IMG/VR virus record: IMGVR_UViG_3300026075_000205
Coordinates: 1 to 27,028 of that record
DNA length: 27,028 bases
From: a virus
Reading direction: 5' to 3' (one strand)
Shown here: piece after piece, positions 15,628 to 23,102 of the stretch
How the letters are laid out: every line of letters starts with the position of its first letter
How positions within the stretch are numbered: the stretch's first letter is position 1
Notes under the pieces: generated by a model
Seen by the model: the letters and a program-made list of their open reading frames with translations, nothing else
Databases searched by the model: none
Told to the model about the DNA's origin: nothing
Program-made: the position numbers and the translations under genes

Positions 15628-15783
15628 TCAGTTGGGCGGCAACTGGCTGAGCTGATACGCGAACAGCATCCCGAGCACGAACACCGCGAGTATCAGCGCT
15701 GCCATGCGCGCCTTGCGCTTGATCGCGTGGCTGCGGGGCTCATCGGGCGGGTTGCCGATACGAAGGTACGAGTCTCGTTTCAC
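15628..15783 (-). CDS. Small single-pass membrane protein, reverse strand
   Basis: A 51-residue ORF. The first half is soluble and basic (SYLRIGNPPDEP, HAIKRKARM), followed by a clear hydrophobic helix (MAALILAVFVLGMLF) and a short polar tail. The basic residues before the helix predict an N-in, C-out orientation. The start is GTG at 15783, 39 bases after the TM2 gene stop, so both probably share one reverse transcript. The ribosome site is weak. A 6-bp hairpin (15629-15645) lies in its last codons. I recognise no family. Confidence 0.62.
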   Translation of the reverse strand: MKRDSYLRIGNPPDEPRSHAIKRKARMAALILAVFVLGMLFAYQLSQLPPN

Positions 15784-15822
15784 GCCCCGAGGGTAAGCCC
15801 CCCAACGCCATGATCGCCCTAG

Positions 15823-16065
15823 TTAAAAGCCCAGCGTGTTGATCCGCTTCACTTGGGTGGGCAACGTGAACATGTCGATGAACCAGGCAACCAGCCCCCA
15901 GGCGGCGGTGAGCAGGTAGCCCAGACCTCGCCCGGTCTTGCCCAAGTAGAACTGGTGCACGCCGAAGATGCCGAAGAAGAACCACAGCGCATAGGCGACA
16001 CCGACCGACTTGGCTTTGGCTCCGGTGGCTTGGGTGATCTGGACCGGCGTAGGGGTGGCCGTCAT
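15823..16065 (-). CDS. TM2-domain membrane protein, reverse strand
   Basis: An 80-residue protein with a TM2 domain: AYALWFFFGIFGVHQFYLGKTG is the first helix plus the hallmark GxHxFYLG turn, then RGLGYLLTAAWGLVAWFIDMFTL is the second helix. The N-terminal 17 residues are a Pro/Thr-rich leader. TM2 proteins sit in the cytoplasmic membrane; their function in bacteria is mostly unknown. AAGGAG (complement of 16072-16077) lies 6 bases before the ATG at 16065, good evidence that the gene is translated. It is in reverse orientation between the tail tube and tail chaperone genes, where a phage late operon normally has none. A superinfection-exclusion or host-modifying role is possible but unproven. 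Confidence 0.85.
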   Translation of the reverse strand: MTATPTPVQITQATGAKAKSVGVAYALWFFFGIFGVHQFYLGKTGRGLGYLLTAAWGLVAWFIDMFTLPTQVKRINTLGF

Positions 16066-16221
16066 CGCACGCTCCTTGTCTCAAGGGGATATGTCGGCAA
16101 GGTAGCGCCCGGCCGCAAGACACGCCAGGACAGATCTGCGACAAGCAGCACCCGCCAGTTCGCGCCGCGCGGACGTGGGCTGGCGGGCCCACCATCCGCG
16201 CACACACGAAGGAATCCGCGC
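16066..16221. promoter_or_regulatory. Divergent gap between TM2 and chaperone genes
   Basis: This 156-base gap lies between the reverse TM2 gene and the forward chaperone gene, so a promoter for the reverse pair must lie here or within the chaperone genes. On the reverse strand TTGCGG is followed after 17 bases by GACATA, a poor -35/-10 candidate. No convincing promoter or terminator is seen on either strand. Confidence 0.25.
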
Positions 16222-16602
16222 ATGTCAGAAGAAGAGCAATACGACTACGACCTCGACGCGCTTGTCGTCGACGCCGAGAGCGCCCCACCGTTCCGCTTCA
16301 AATGGCGTGGCGAAGTGTGGGAAATGCCGCTGATGAACGCAATGCCCTTCCAGGATCAGATGGACCTGGAGGAGGCCACCGTCGAGCAATCCATGGGCCT
16401 GATCATGGGCGAGGAGCAGTTCGCGCGCTTCATGCTCGCAGGCACACCAGCCAAGCCGCCGATCTCTACCGGCCGCATGCGCGAACTGATCGACCAATGG
16501 CACAAGTTTCAAGGCTTGACGCCGGGGGAATCGCGGGCCTCGCGGCGTTCCTCCGGGAACACGGCGAGGCCGTCGAAGCGGACCTCGCGTTCCGGCAGAT
16601 AG
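16222..16602 (+). CDS. Tail assembly chaperone, short form (gpG-like)
   Basis: A 126-residue acidic protein between the tail tube and tape measure genes, the position of lambda gpG. It starts with a very acidic segment (SEEEQYDYDLDALVVDAES), then FRFKWRGEVWEMPLMNAMPF, common in actinophage chaperones, and the helix EEATVEQSMGLIMGEEQF. It would coat the tape measure before tail polymerisation. The last 23 residues are Arg/Ser-rich and look like out-of-frame sequence, which fits with most of the conserved fold lying before the slip site. The ATG at 16222 has GAAGGA upstream. Confidence 0.88.
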   Translation: MSEEEQYDYDLDALVVDAESAPPFRFKWRGEVWEMPLMNAMPFQDQMDLEEATVEQSMGLIMGEEQFARFMLAGTPAKPPISTGRMRELIDQWHKFQGLTPGESRASRRSSGNTARPSKRTSRSGR

Positions 16603-16946
16603 ACCTGCGCCACCTGGGCACGCCACGCCTGTCGTGGCGGCGGCTGCGCATCCTCATCGAAGCACTCTCACTCACACCCGGCACGCTGCTGTACCGGCGC
16701 CTGTCCGGCGACGACTGGACGCTCGAGCAGCACCTGCTGGCCCTGATCGTCGACCGGCTCGCCGTGGCGAACTGGCAGCGTTCCAAGGACGGCCAGAAGG
16801 GCACCCGGCGGCCCAAGCCGATCTCGCCGCTGGCCAGGCAGGGCGGCGTCAAGTACGGCAAGACGGAACACGACCCGGACCGGGTCAAGAACATGCTGTC
16901 CGCTTACCGCTACGGAACCTTTGAGCAGCCGGAGGGCGGTGAGTAG
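16222..16946 (+). CDS. Tail assembly chaperone, -1 frameshift product (gpGT-like)
   Basis: If ribosomes slip back one base at 16524-16530, the frame changes and translation continues to the TAG at 16944-16946, giving about 241 residues. The extension reads GGIAGLAAFLREHGEAVEADL, then RLRILIEALSLTPGTLLYRRLSG and a basic tail ending in YRYGTFEQPEGGE. This T domain links tape measure and tube subunits in lambda. The downstream frame has no good start of its own, and its start would lie inside the first gene, so frameshift expression is the best explanation. Confidence 0.85.
16524..16530 (+). other. Programmed -1 frameshift slippery site
   Basis: The heptamer GGGGGAA is in the zero frame as G GGG GAA, near the end of the short chaperone and just before homologous T-domain sequence opens in the -1 frame. 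GGGGGAA-type sites are known in siphovirus tail chaperone genes. The 3' flank is GC-rich and could form a stimulatory structure, but I did not identify a definite one. Confidence 0.78.
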
Positions 16947-17104
16947 CCATCGCCGCCGAAGTCGGGACCGCATTCGTCAGCATCCTGCCGTCGCTGAAAG
17001 GTTTCTCGTCGAGGCTGCGTTCCGAACTGCGCGGCGAGCTGACCAGCATCGACCCGATCGTCGGCGAGGCCGGCACCAGGGCCGGGCATACCTTCGGGAC
17101 CAGG
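16939..17104 (+). other. Displaced tape-measure N-terminus with apparent one-base insertion
   Basis: The tape-measure frame stays open back to 16943 and encodes IAAEVGTAFVSILPSLKGF and more, a common start of actinophage tape measures. It has no ATG, GTG or TTG before 17105, and a TGA lies at 16940-16942. A GTG at 16939 behind GGAGG reads V-S-S and then goes out of frame. Removing one C from the CC at 16947-16948 would join this GTG to the tape measure without a gap (VSSIAAEVG). This is an assembly error, a real indel or an unusual start. Confidence 0.7.
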
Positions 17105-19198
17105 ATGCAGGAGGCACTGTCCAGCGTCGTATCGCGGCTCGGTGTCGTACTGAAGACCGGGCTGGTCCTGGCGACCGCCGCCGCCGCGGCCGGGCTCGGC
17201 GCCCTGACGCTGTTCGGCCTCAAGGCGGCGGCGTCGCTCGAGCAGACCACCATCGGCATCGAGGCGCTGGTCGGCAGCAGCAAAGAGGCGCTGAAGTTCA
17301 TCGGCGAACTGCAGCAGTTCGCCGCGAAGACCCCGTTCGAGTTCCAGGGTGTCGCCGACGCCTCCCGGCGAATCCTCGCCTTCGGCACCTCGGTCGGGAT
17401 CGCCCGCGAACAGGTCATCCCCACGCTGACCGTGATCGGCGACCTGATCTCGGTGCTGGGCGGCACGCAGGAGAACATCGACTCGGTCATCCGCGCTTTC
17501 GGCCAGATGGCATCCAAGGGCAAGGTCAGCCAGGAGGAGATCCTGCAACTGGCCGAGGCGCTGCCCGGCTTCAACGTCAACGCGGCCATCGCCGCCAAGC
17601 TCGGCCTGTCCGTGGCTGACACTCTCAAGCTGATCACCGCGGGCGGCGTGGATGCGCGCACCGGGATCAACTCGATCCTGGAGGGGATGGCCAAATTCCC
17701 GGGCGCCGCCGGGGCGATGGCGAAGCAGTCCCAAACGCTGAAGGGCGTCTTCTCGACGTTCAAGGACACGATCTCTATCGGGCTTACCTCGGCGTTCCAG
17801 CCGGTCATCCCCGCGATCAAGGACGCGCTGACGCAGCTGACACCGGTGCTCGGCGACGCGATCAACCAGCTGGCGCCCAAGCTCGGCATGCTGCTGCAGG
17901 CGCTCCTGCCCCTGGTCGGCGTCCTCTCGCAGGTCACAACGCCGATCTTGGTACCGATACTCGCCGCACTTGCCAGGATAGTGCCGATCTTGGAGCCCGC
18001 CCTGCTGGCCCTCGGCGATGCGCTCGCGACGATCGTCACCGCGCTCGCGCCACTGATCGACCCGCTGGCCACCTTTGTGGCCGCGCTGGCGCAATCTCTC
18101 GCCCCGGTGATCGTCGAGTTGGCACCGGACATCCAAGAACTGGCGAAGCCGCTCGGTGATCTTCTCATCGCGCTGATCCCGCTGCTGCCGCCGCTGACTG
18201 ACTTGCTCGTGCTCTCGATCCAGCTGTCCCGGCCGCTGATCCAGCTGCTGGCGCTGTTCCTCGATCTTCTCGCGGTCAAGGGGCTCGCGCCGCTCATCGA
18301 GGCGCTCGCCGCAGGGCTGGGCAAGATCGTCGACGTGGCACTGCCCTTCGTGACCACCATGTCGAAGCTGTCCAACATCGCCAAGGTCTTCGACGTCCTC
18401 AAGGCCGCGGCGAGCACCGGGCTGGACAACATCGCGGCATTCTTCTCCGCGCTGCCCGGCCGCATCGGATCCTTCCTGGCCAACCTGCCCGGCCTGCTGG
18501 CCGAGAACGCACGCCTGGCCTTGGACCGGATGGCCTTCGCCGTCGGCTTCGGAATCGGGCGGATCGTGCGGTTCTTCATCGACCTGCCCGGCAACATCAT
18601 CGCCGCGCTGCTCGGCCTGGGCGCGCTGCTGCGTGACTTCCTCACCTCGACCGGCGAGAGCGCGAAGAACGACTTCGTCGCCAAATTCCTGGCGCTCGTC
18701 GACTTCGTCAAGACGCTGCCCGGCAAGGTGGTCGAGGCGCTGCGGGAACTTCCCGGCAAGCTGGTCAACTTCGCCACCGAACTCGTGCCCAAGGCCATCC
18801 AGCTCGGCAAGGACATCGTCAGCGGCGTCGTGCGCGGCATCAGGGACACCATCGGCGGTGTCGGCTCGGCGCTCAAAGACGGCTTCGACAACGCGCTGGC
18901 CGGCATCAAGAAGGGCCTGGGCATCGGCTCGCCGTCGCGGGTCTACGCCCAGGTCGGCCAGGACACCATCGCCGGCTACGTCAAGGGCGTCCAAAGCTCG
19001 GCCGAGCAGGCACAGGCGGCCATGCTCGGTGCCCTCGCGCCCGCCACGGCCACACCCGCCGCACCCGCATCCGCGTCGCGCCAGTCCGTCGACGTGCACA
19101 CCGACGACCCGTTCCTGTCGATGGTCCTGGACTGGTTGCGCGAACAGATCCGGCGCCAGCACGGCGGCGACGTCGACCTAGCCCTAGCCAGTAACTGA
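17105..19198 (+). CDS. Tape measure protein
   Basis: Sets tail length, and in other phages its parts reach the host membrane during DNA entry. It has 697 residues from the only canonical in-frame start (ATG 17105), about 750 if the displaced N-terminus is included. Residues 13-42 are very hydrophobic (GVVLKTGLVLATAAAAAGLG). Then come LVGSSKEALKFIGELQQFA and FEFQGVADASRRILAFG, typical of tape measures. The central part (about 230-430) is a long Leu/Pro/Ala-rich array of amphipathic helices with several near-membrane stretches. The end GIGSPSRVYAQVGQDTIAGYVKGV is the classic C-terminal motif. I see no lytic domain. Very long open frames opposite this gene are composition shadows. Confidence 0.93.
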   Translation: MQEALSSVVSRLGVVLKTGLVLATAAAAAGLGALTLFGLKAAASLEQTTIGIEALVGSSKEALKFIGELQQFAAKTPFEFQGVADASRRILAFGTSVGIAREQVIPTLTVIGDLISVLGGTQENIDSVIRAFGQMASKGKVSQEEILQLAEALPGFNVNAAIAAKLGLSVADTLKLITAGGVDARTGINSILEGMAKFPGAAGAMAKQSQTLKGVFSTFKDTISIGLTSAFQPVIPAIKDALTQLTPVLGDAINQLAPKLGMLLQALLPLVGVLSQVTTPILVPILAALARIVPILEPALLALGDALATIVTALAPLIDPLATFVAALAQSLAPVIVELAPDIQELAKPLGDLLIALIPLLPPLTDLLVLSIQLSRPLIQLLALFLDLLAVKGLAPLIEALAAGLGKIVDVALPFVTTMSKLSNIAKVFDVLKAAASTGLDNIAAFFSALPGRIGSFLANLPGLLAENARLALDRMAFAVGFGIGRIVRFFIDLPGNIIAALLGLGALLRDFLTSTGESAKNDFVAKFLALVDFVKTLPGKVVEALRELPGKLVNFATELVPKAIQLGKDIVSGVVRGIRDTIGGVGSALKDGFDNALAGIKKGLGIGSPSRVYAQVGQDTIAGYVKGVQSSAEQAQAAMLGALAPATATPAAPASASRQSVDVHTDDPFLSMVLDWLREQIRRQHGGDVDLALASN

Positions 19199-19220
19199 CC
19201 GACTGCTGAGGAGTAGCTGA

Positions 19221-19769
19221 GTGGACTTCCCTTATCTGGCTGAATCGGTCGGCCCGTTCCCCACCGCGGCCGGCGGCCAGTTCGACACCTTCACCACCAA
19301 GAAAAGCGTCGACCCGCTGCCCATTTCGGTGATCCCGGCCGGCAGGCTGCGGCCAGGCACCAAGCTGCTTCTGCGTGCGCGCGGCCACTACGGCACCACG
19401 GGCACACCAAACGCGACCTGGGGGTTCTGGTTCGGGACCCGGGCGCTGGCCATCACTGGCGACATCGCGGTGTCCTCGGTGATCGTGACCCCGTCGGGCG
19501 CGGCGGCATTCCCGTGGGAGATGGAGTGGGAGGGCATCTGCACCGCGGTCGGCACCGCCGGCACGCTGGTCGGTCAGGGCGTGCTGCGCCAGGGCACCTC
19601 GCTGACGGCTTATTCGGTGTTCCCCATTCCGATCACGGCGGCGCTGCGGACCGTGGCCAGCTTCGACACCACGATCGAGCGGGCCGTCGGAGTCTCGTTC
19701 ACCTGGGGCACATCCAACAGCGCGAACCTCGTCGTGGTCAACCAGTCTGATGTCATGATCCTCAACTAG
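19221..19769 (+). CDS. Minor tail protein (distal tail-like, beta-rich)
   Basis: A 182-residue beta-rich protein directly after the tape measure, the usual position of the distal tail or first minor tail protein. Strands alternate with Gly/Thr turns (LRPGTKLLLRARGHYG, ATWGFWFGTRAL, VGVSFTWGTS). No catalytic motif, coiled coil or membrane segment is present. It is shorter than most distal tail proteins (about 250 or more), so it may instead be a tail-tip or fibre-associated protein. The start is GTG at 19221, with GAGGAG upstream at 19209. Confidence 0.68.
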   Translation: MDFPYLAESVGPFPTAAGGQFDTFTTKKSVDPLPISVIPAGRLRPGTKLLLRARGHYGTTGTPNATWGFWFGTRALAITGDIAVSSVIVTPSGAAAFPWEMEWEGICTAVGTAGTLVGQGVLRQGTSLTAYSVFPIPITAALRTVASFDTTIERAVGVSFTWGTSNSANLVVVNQSDVMILN

Positions 19770-19773
19770 GCCC

Positions 19774-22602
19774 ATGCCTAACGATCTTCCCTGGCCGTTC
19801 CTGCCGCTCATCGCGGCGAGGCAGGCCGGCCAGCAGTCTGGGCCTACCACCCCGGCAGCGCCGACCTTCCCCGTCACCGAGCTGGGGCTCATCGTCGAGG
19901 CGTATCTTGGCGCCGACCCGACCGCCGACCCGAATACGTGGCCCGACCCGGTGGACCTGTCCAGCCGCCTGATCCGCACATCGATCGGCATCACCCGTGG
20001 CCGCCGCCCCGGTCAGCGCAGCCTGTCGGCCGGGTCGTGCACCTTCTGGCTGGAGAACACCGACGGCGCGCTGACGCCGCTGCTGGCCACCTCGCAGTTC
20101 TACCCGGACTGGGATCTGGGCGTCCCGATGCGCATCAGCGCCGACAACGTCGGCGACGTCGGGATGGTCGCGCCGCATGTGCGCTTCGCCGGGTTCGCCG
20201 CCGACATCACGATGGTGATGGTGCCGGGCACCGCCGGTGTCAACGTCTCCGCGGTGCGCGTGACCCTGGGCGGGACGTGGCGGCGTATCAGCCAAGGCTC
20301 CGTGGTCAAGTCACCGCTGCTGCGCACCAACCTGAGCCGTGGTGCTGTGGTGCCGATCGCCTACTGGCCATGCGAGGACTCCGACGGCGCGGCCTACATA
20401 GCCTCGGGGCTACCCGGCGGCATTCCGATGACGGGTGCCACGCCCGTGTTCGCCAGCGGCAATAATATCGTCGGCTCGGCCGGAAGTCTCGAGCTTGGGC
20501 CTGACGGCCTCGAGCCCAAGAGTTTCGGCGCGACCATCACGCTGCCCAGTGCACAGGGTTTCCAGCTGGAGTTCACCGGCTACACGGAGGTCACCACCGA
20601 CCCGTCGGAGATGCTGGGCATCACGTGCGGGACGCTACCCCCGTTCACGATCATCGCACTGAGCGAAACTCTGGCCGATGGTCAGCCCCACCACCTCACC
20701 GTGAAGGCCGTCCAAAACGGCGCCAACGTCGACTTCACCACCTACCGCGACGGTGTGTTCAGCAGCACATCCTCGGTTGCCGGGGTGCTCTCCACGAGGC
20801 TGACGATCGAAAATGCCGATCCGGGCACCACCGAGATCGTGCAGATGGCGCACATCGTGGTCTACGGGTATGACGACATCGGGGTATCAGCTGACCGGGC
20901 TGCCGCGGCAAGGGGGAATCCCGGCGAGCAAGCACATCTGCGCATCCTGCGCGTCTCCCGCGAAGAGGGCATCAGCTGCTCCTGCAGCGCGGCGCAGTCC
21001 AACGAGTGCGGGCCGCAGCCCATCGCCGACGTGACCACCGTCCTGACCGACGCCGAGAGCGTCGATCACGGCCTCCTGTTCGAAGACTTCACGTTCGGCC
21101 TGGGCTACCGGGCCTCCTCGCAGCGCGAAAACCTCGCGGCCACGATGACCGTCGACCTGTCCACCTACCGCACCACCAGCGGCACTCAGGCCGACGTGCT
21201 CGCACCCGTGCGCAACGACCAGCGCATCCGCAACGAGTGGACGATCGCGCGACCCAACGGCAACACCAACGTCACCGCAATCGACGAGGCGCACCAGGCC
21301 AAGCGCGGACGATTCAACGACTCCGCGACAGTCAACGTCGAAGACGACACCCGCATCCTGGACGAGGCGACCTGGCGGCTGTCGGAGGGTACCTTCGACG
21401 GGCTGCGCTACGCGCAGGTGCCGCTTGATCTGGGCGCCAACCCGGGCACGCTGCTGGCGACGTGGATCACCATGGATCTGGGCGACCGGATCGACCGCAC
21501 CAACCACCTGGCCGAGCACCCGACCGAAACCGTGCGGCTGCAGATCGAAGGCTATTCGGAGGTGCTGCGCCCCCTCGGCTGGGACGCACAACTCAACGCC
21601 GAGCCCTACCAGCCGTGGGCGATTGGCGCGCTGGCCGGTACCAGCGGCGACACCAACCCGGTCCTTGGCAGGCTGGCCGGAGACGAGCTCGCCGCGATCC
21701 GGGCGGCGCTGACCTCGAGTGGCACAAGCATCGCCTTCGACCCAAACGTCTACCGCTGGACCACCGACGCCGACGACTTCCCGCTCGACGTGCGCCTCGG
21801 CGGCGAAGTGGTCACCATCTCCTCGATCGCCACGACCGCGGCCACCTTTGTCGCCGCCGGGGCGATGAGCTCGGCCGATAACGCCGCGGTCACCCCCGCC
21901 ATCTACGCGGGCGCCGCGGCCAACGACTGGATCCTCGTGCTGGCCCGCATCCGCGCCGCCAGCAACGGCGTCATCGACACCCCGTTCGGGTACACGCGCA
22001 TCCGCATCCCCGGTGTGAGCGCATCGGCGGAAATGCAACTGTTCGCCAAGGTGCACACCGGGACCGAGACCGACCCGACGATCACGCCCACGGGCGGCGC
22101 CGCCGGCGACACCGTCTCCGCGGTGACGTTCGGTCTGCGCAACATGCCGATCGCGCTGGACGACCTCAACGACGCTGTCGTAGACGCCTCCGCCCTGACC
22201 AACGCGGCGGCGCAGAATGTGGCCTTCCCCGGGTCGCTGGTGCGCAAGTTGGGTGCCTACATCGACGGCTGCGTGGTGCTGCTGCTGGCCGGCAAGGACG
22301 ACGCGTGGACGTCGGTGGCCGGCGTGGCGGGCATGACCGAGGCGGTCGACTCGGCCACCACCACCGGCAACGACCAAAGCCTCGCCGTTGACTACGTGAT
22401 CCAGACGACGGCGACGCATGTGTCGCCGGGATCGTTCACGGTGACCGGCGGAATCTCGGCGGTCAGCAACGGCTTCGTGGTCGCGTTCGCAGCCGGGTTC
22501 CAAACCATGACCGCGTCGGCGCGTTCCGTCAACGGGGTCGTCAAGGCGCAAACGGCCCGCACCCTCATCGAGGTCGACGACCCCCTGATCCTAGGACTGT
22601 AG
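19774..22602 (+). CDS. Large minor tail protein (tip/hub) with LamG-like domain
   Basis: A 942-residue protein, probably the central tail tip or hub. The N-terminal part (LGLIVEAYLGADP ... SRLIRTSIGITRGRR ... GSCTFWLENTDGALTP) is a common start of actinophage minor tail proteins. Residues about 190-370 resemble a concanavalin/LamG-like domain: AYWPCEDSDGA followed later by DGQPHHLTVKAVQNG and TTYRDG. A Cys cluster (SCSCSAAQSNEC) lies near 397-410. The C-terminus ends in RSVNGVVKAQTA, a frequent terminal motif, but about 220 residues are inserted just before it. It probably contacts the host surface. The ATG follows the previous stop closely. Confidence 0.85.
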   Translation: MPNDLPWPFLPLIAARQAGQQSGPTTPAAPTFPVTELGLIVEAYLGADPTADPNTWPDPVDLSSRLIRTSIGITRGRRPGQRSLSAGSCTFWLENTDGALTPLLATSQFYPDWDLGVPMRISADNVGDVGMVAPHVRFAGFAADITMVMVPGTAGVNVSAVRVTLGGTWRRISQGSVVKSPLLRTNLSRGAVVPIAYWPCEDSDGAAYIASGLPGGIPMTGATPVFASGNNIVGSAGSLELGPDGLEPKSFGATITLPSAQGFQLEFTGYTEVTTDPSEMLGITCGTLPPFTIIALSETLADGQPHHLTVKAVQNGANVDFTTYRDGVFSSTSSVAGVLSTRLTIENADPGTTEIVQMAHIVVYGYDDIGVSADRAAAARGNPGEQAHLRILRVSREEGISCSCSAAQSNECGPQPIADVTTVLTDAESVDHGLLFEDFTFGLGYRASSQRENLAATMTVDLSTYRTTSGTQADVLAPVRNDQRIRNEWTIARPNGNTNVTAIDEAHQAKRGRFNDSATVNVEDDTRILDEATWRLSEGTFDGLRYAQVPLDLGANPGTLLATWITMDLGDRIDRTNHLAEHPTETVRLQIEGYSEVLRPLGWDAQLNAEPYQPWAIGALAGTSGDTNPVLGRLAGDELAAIRAALTSSGTSIAFDPNVYRWTTDADDFPLDVRLGGEVVTISSIATTAATFVAAGAMSSADNAAVTPAIYAGAAANDWILVLARIRAASNGVIDTPFGYTRIRIPGVSASAEMQLFAKVHTGTETDPTITPTGGAAGDTVSAVTFGLRNMPIALDDLNDAVVDASALTNAAAQNVAFPGSLVRKLGAYIDGCVVLLLAGKDDAWTSVAGVAGMTEAVDSATTTGNDQSLAVDYVIQTTATHVSPGSFTVTGGISAVSNGFVVAFAAGFQTMTASARSVNGVVKAQTARTLIEVDDPLILGL

Positions 22603-22609
22603 GGAATCT

Positions 22610-23080
22610 ATGGCTGCAATCCCGGCGGCTGGGGCGAAGCTGCGCGCCAGCGTCCTGTCTTCGCTGATCACCACCGGCTGGAGCGCGTGGACTCCGACGC
22701 TGGCCAACCTGACACTGGGTTCCGGGACGGTGGTGGCGCGCTGGCGCCAGAGCGGCAACGGCGTCAACTACGCCGCCGACTTCTTCTTCTCATTCCTGCT
22801 CGGTGCCGGTTCGGCGGTGGGCACACTGCCCAGTTTCACGCTGCCATTCACCCCGGCAAGTCACTTCGCGGTGACCAGCCTGGTAATCGGCCGAGGCGAT
22901 CTGATCGACACCGGAGTGGCGGCCTACTTCGCGGTCGGCCGATGGACCGCCACCTCCACCGTCGAGGTGGTCTATCTCGGCGCGTCCGGCGTCCACACCT
23001 CAGTCACCGCGGCGGCCCCTTTCGCGTGGGGCTCAGGTGACCGGCTCGTGATTGAAGGCACGGGAATCGAGATCGCATGA
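22610..23080 (+). CDS. Minor tail/tip protein, beta-sandwich type
   Basis: A 156-residue beta-rich protein. It contains WSAWTPTLANLTLGSG and VARWRQSGNGVNYAADF, a pattern common in short proteins encoded after the tail-tip gene in actinobacterial phages. Strong alternation of hydrophobic residues (FFFSFLLGAG, HFAVTSLVIG) fits a jelly-roll or sandwich, not a membrane helix. It probably trimerises at the tip as a receptor-binding or fibre knob part. The start is ATG, 7 bases after the large minor tail stop. Confidence 0.7.
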   Translation: MAAIPAAGAKLRASVLSSLITTGWSAWTPTLANLTLGSGTVVARWRQSGNGVNYAADFFFSFLLGAGSAVGTLPSFTLPFTPASHFAVTSLVIGRGDLIDTGVAAYFAVGRWTATSTVEVVYLGASGVHTSVTAAAPFAWGSGDRLVIEGTGIEIA

Positions 23081-23102
23081 TCGCATTCTTGGGGGTGCAG
23101 TG

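Noticed and set aside
15629-15645. Hairpin between the tail tube and the small reverse gene as a terminator
   Set aside because: The 6-bp stem lies in the coding end of the reverse gene and has no T run on either strand.
16302-16523. Independent start of the T-domain frame inside the short chaperone
   Set aside because: This part encodes shadow sequence. The conserved T domain begins only at the slip site, so frameshifting explains it better.
16885-19162. Two very long reverse-strand open frames (679 and 750 codons) opposite the tape measure
   Set aside because: High GC3 of the forward gene leaves few stops on the other strand. The translations are low-complexity Arg/Asp/Gln or Ser/Ala strings without domain patterns, and the forward strand has clear tape-measure motifs.
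20887-22551. 554-codon reverse open frame opposite the large minor tail gene
   Set aside because: Same composition effect; the translation is Val/Asp/Gly/Arg-rich without recognisable folds or a ribosome site.
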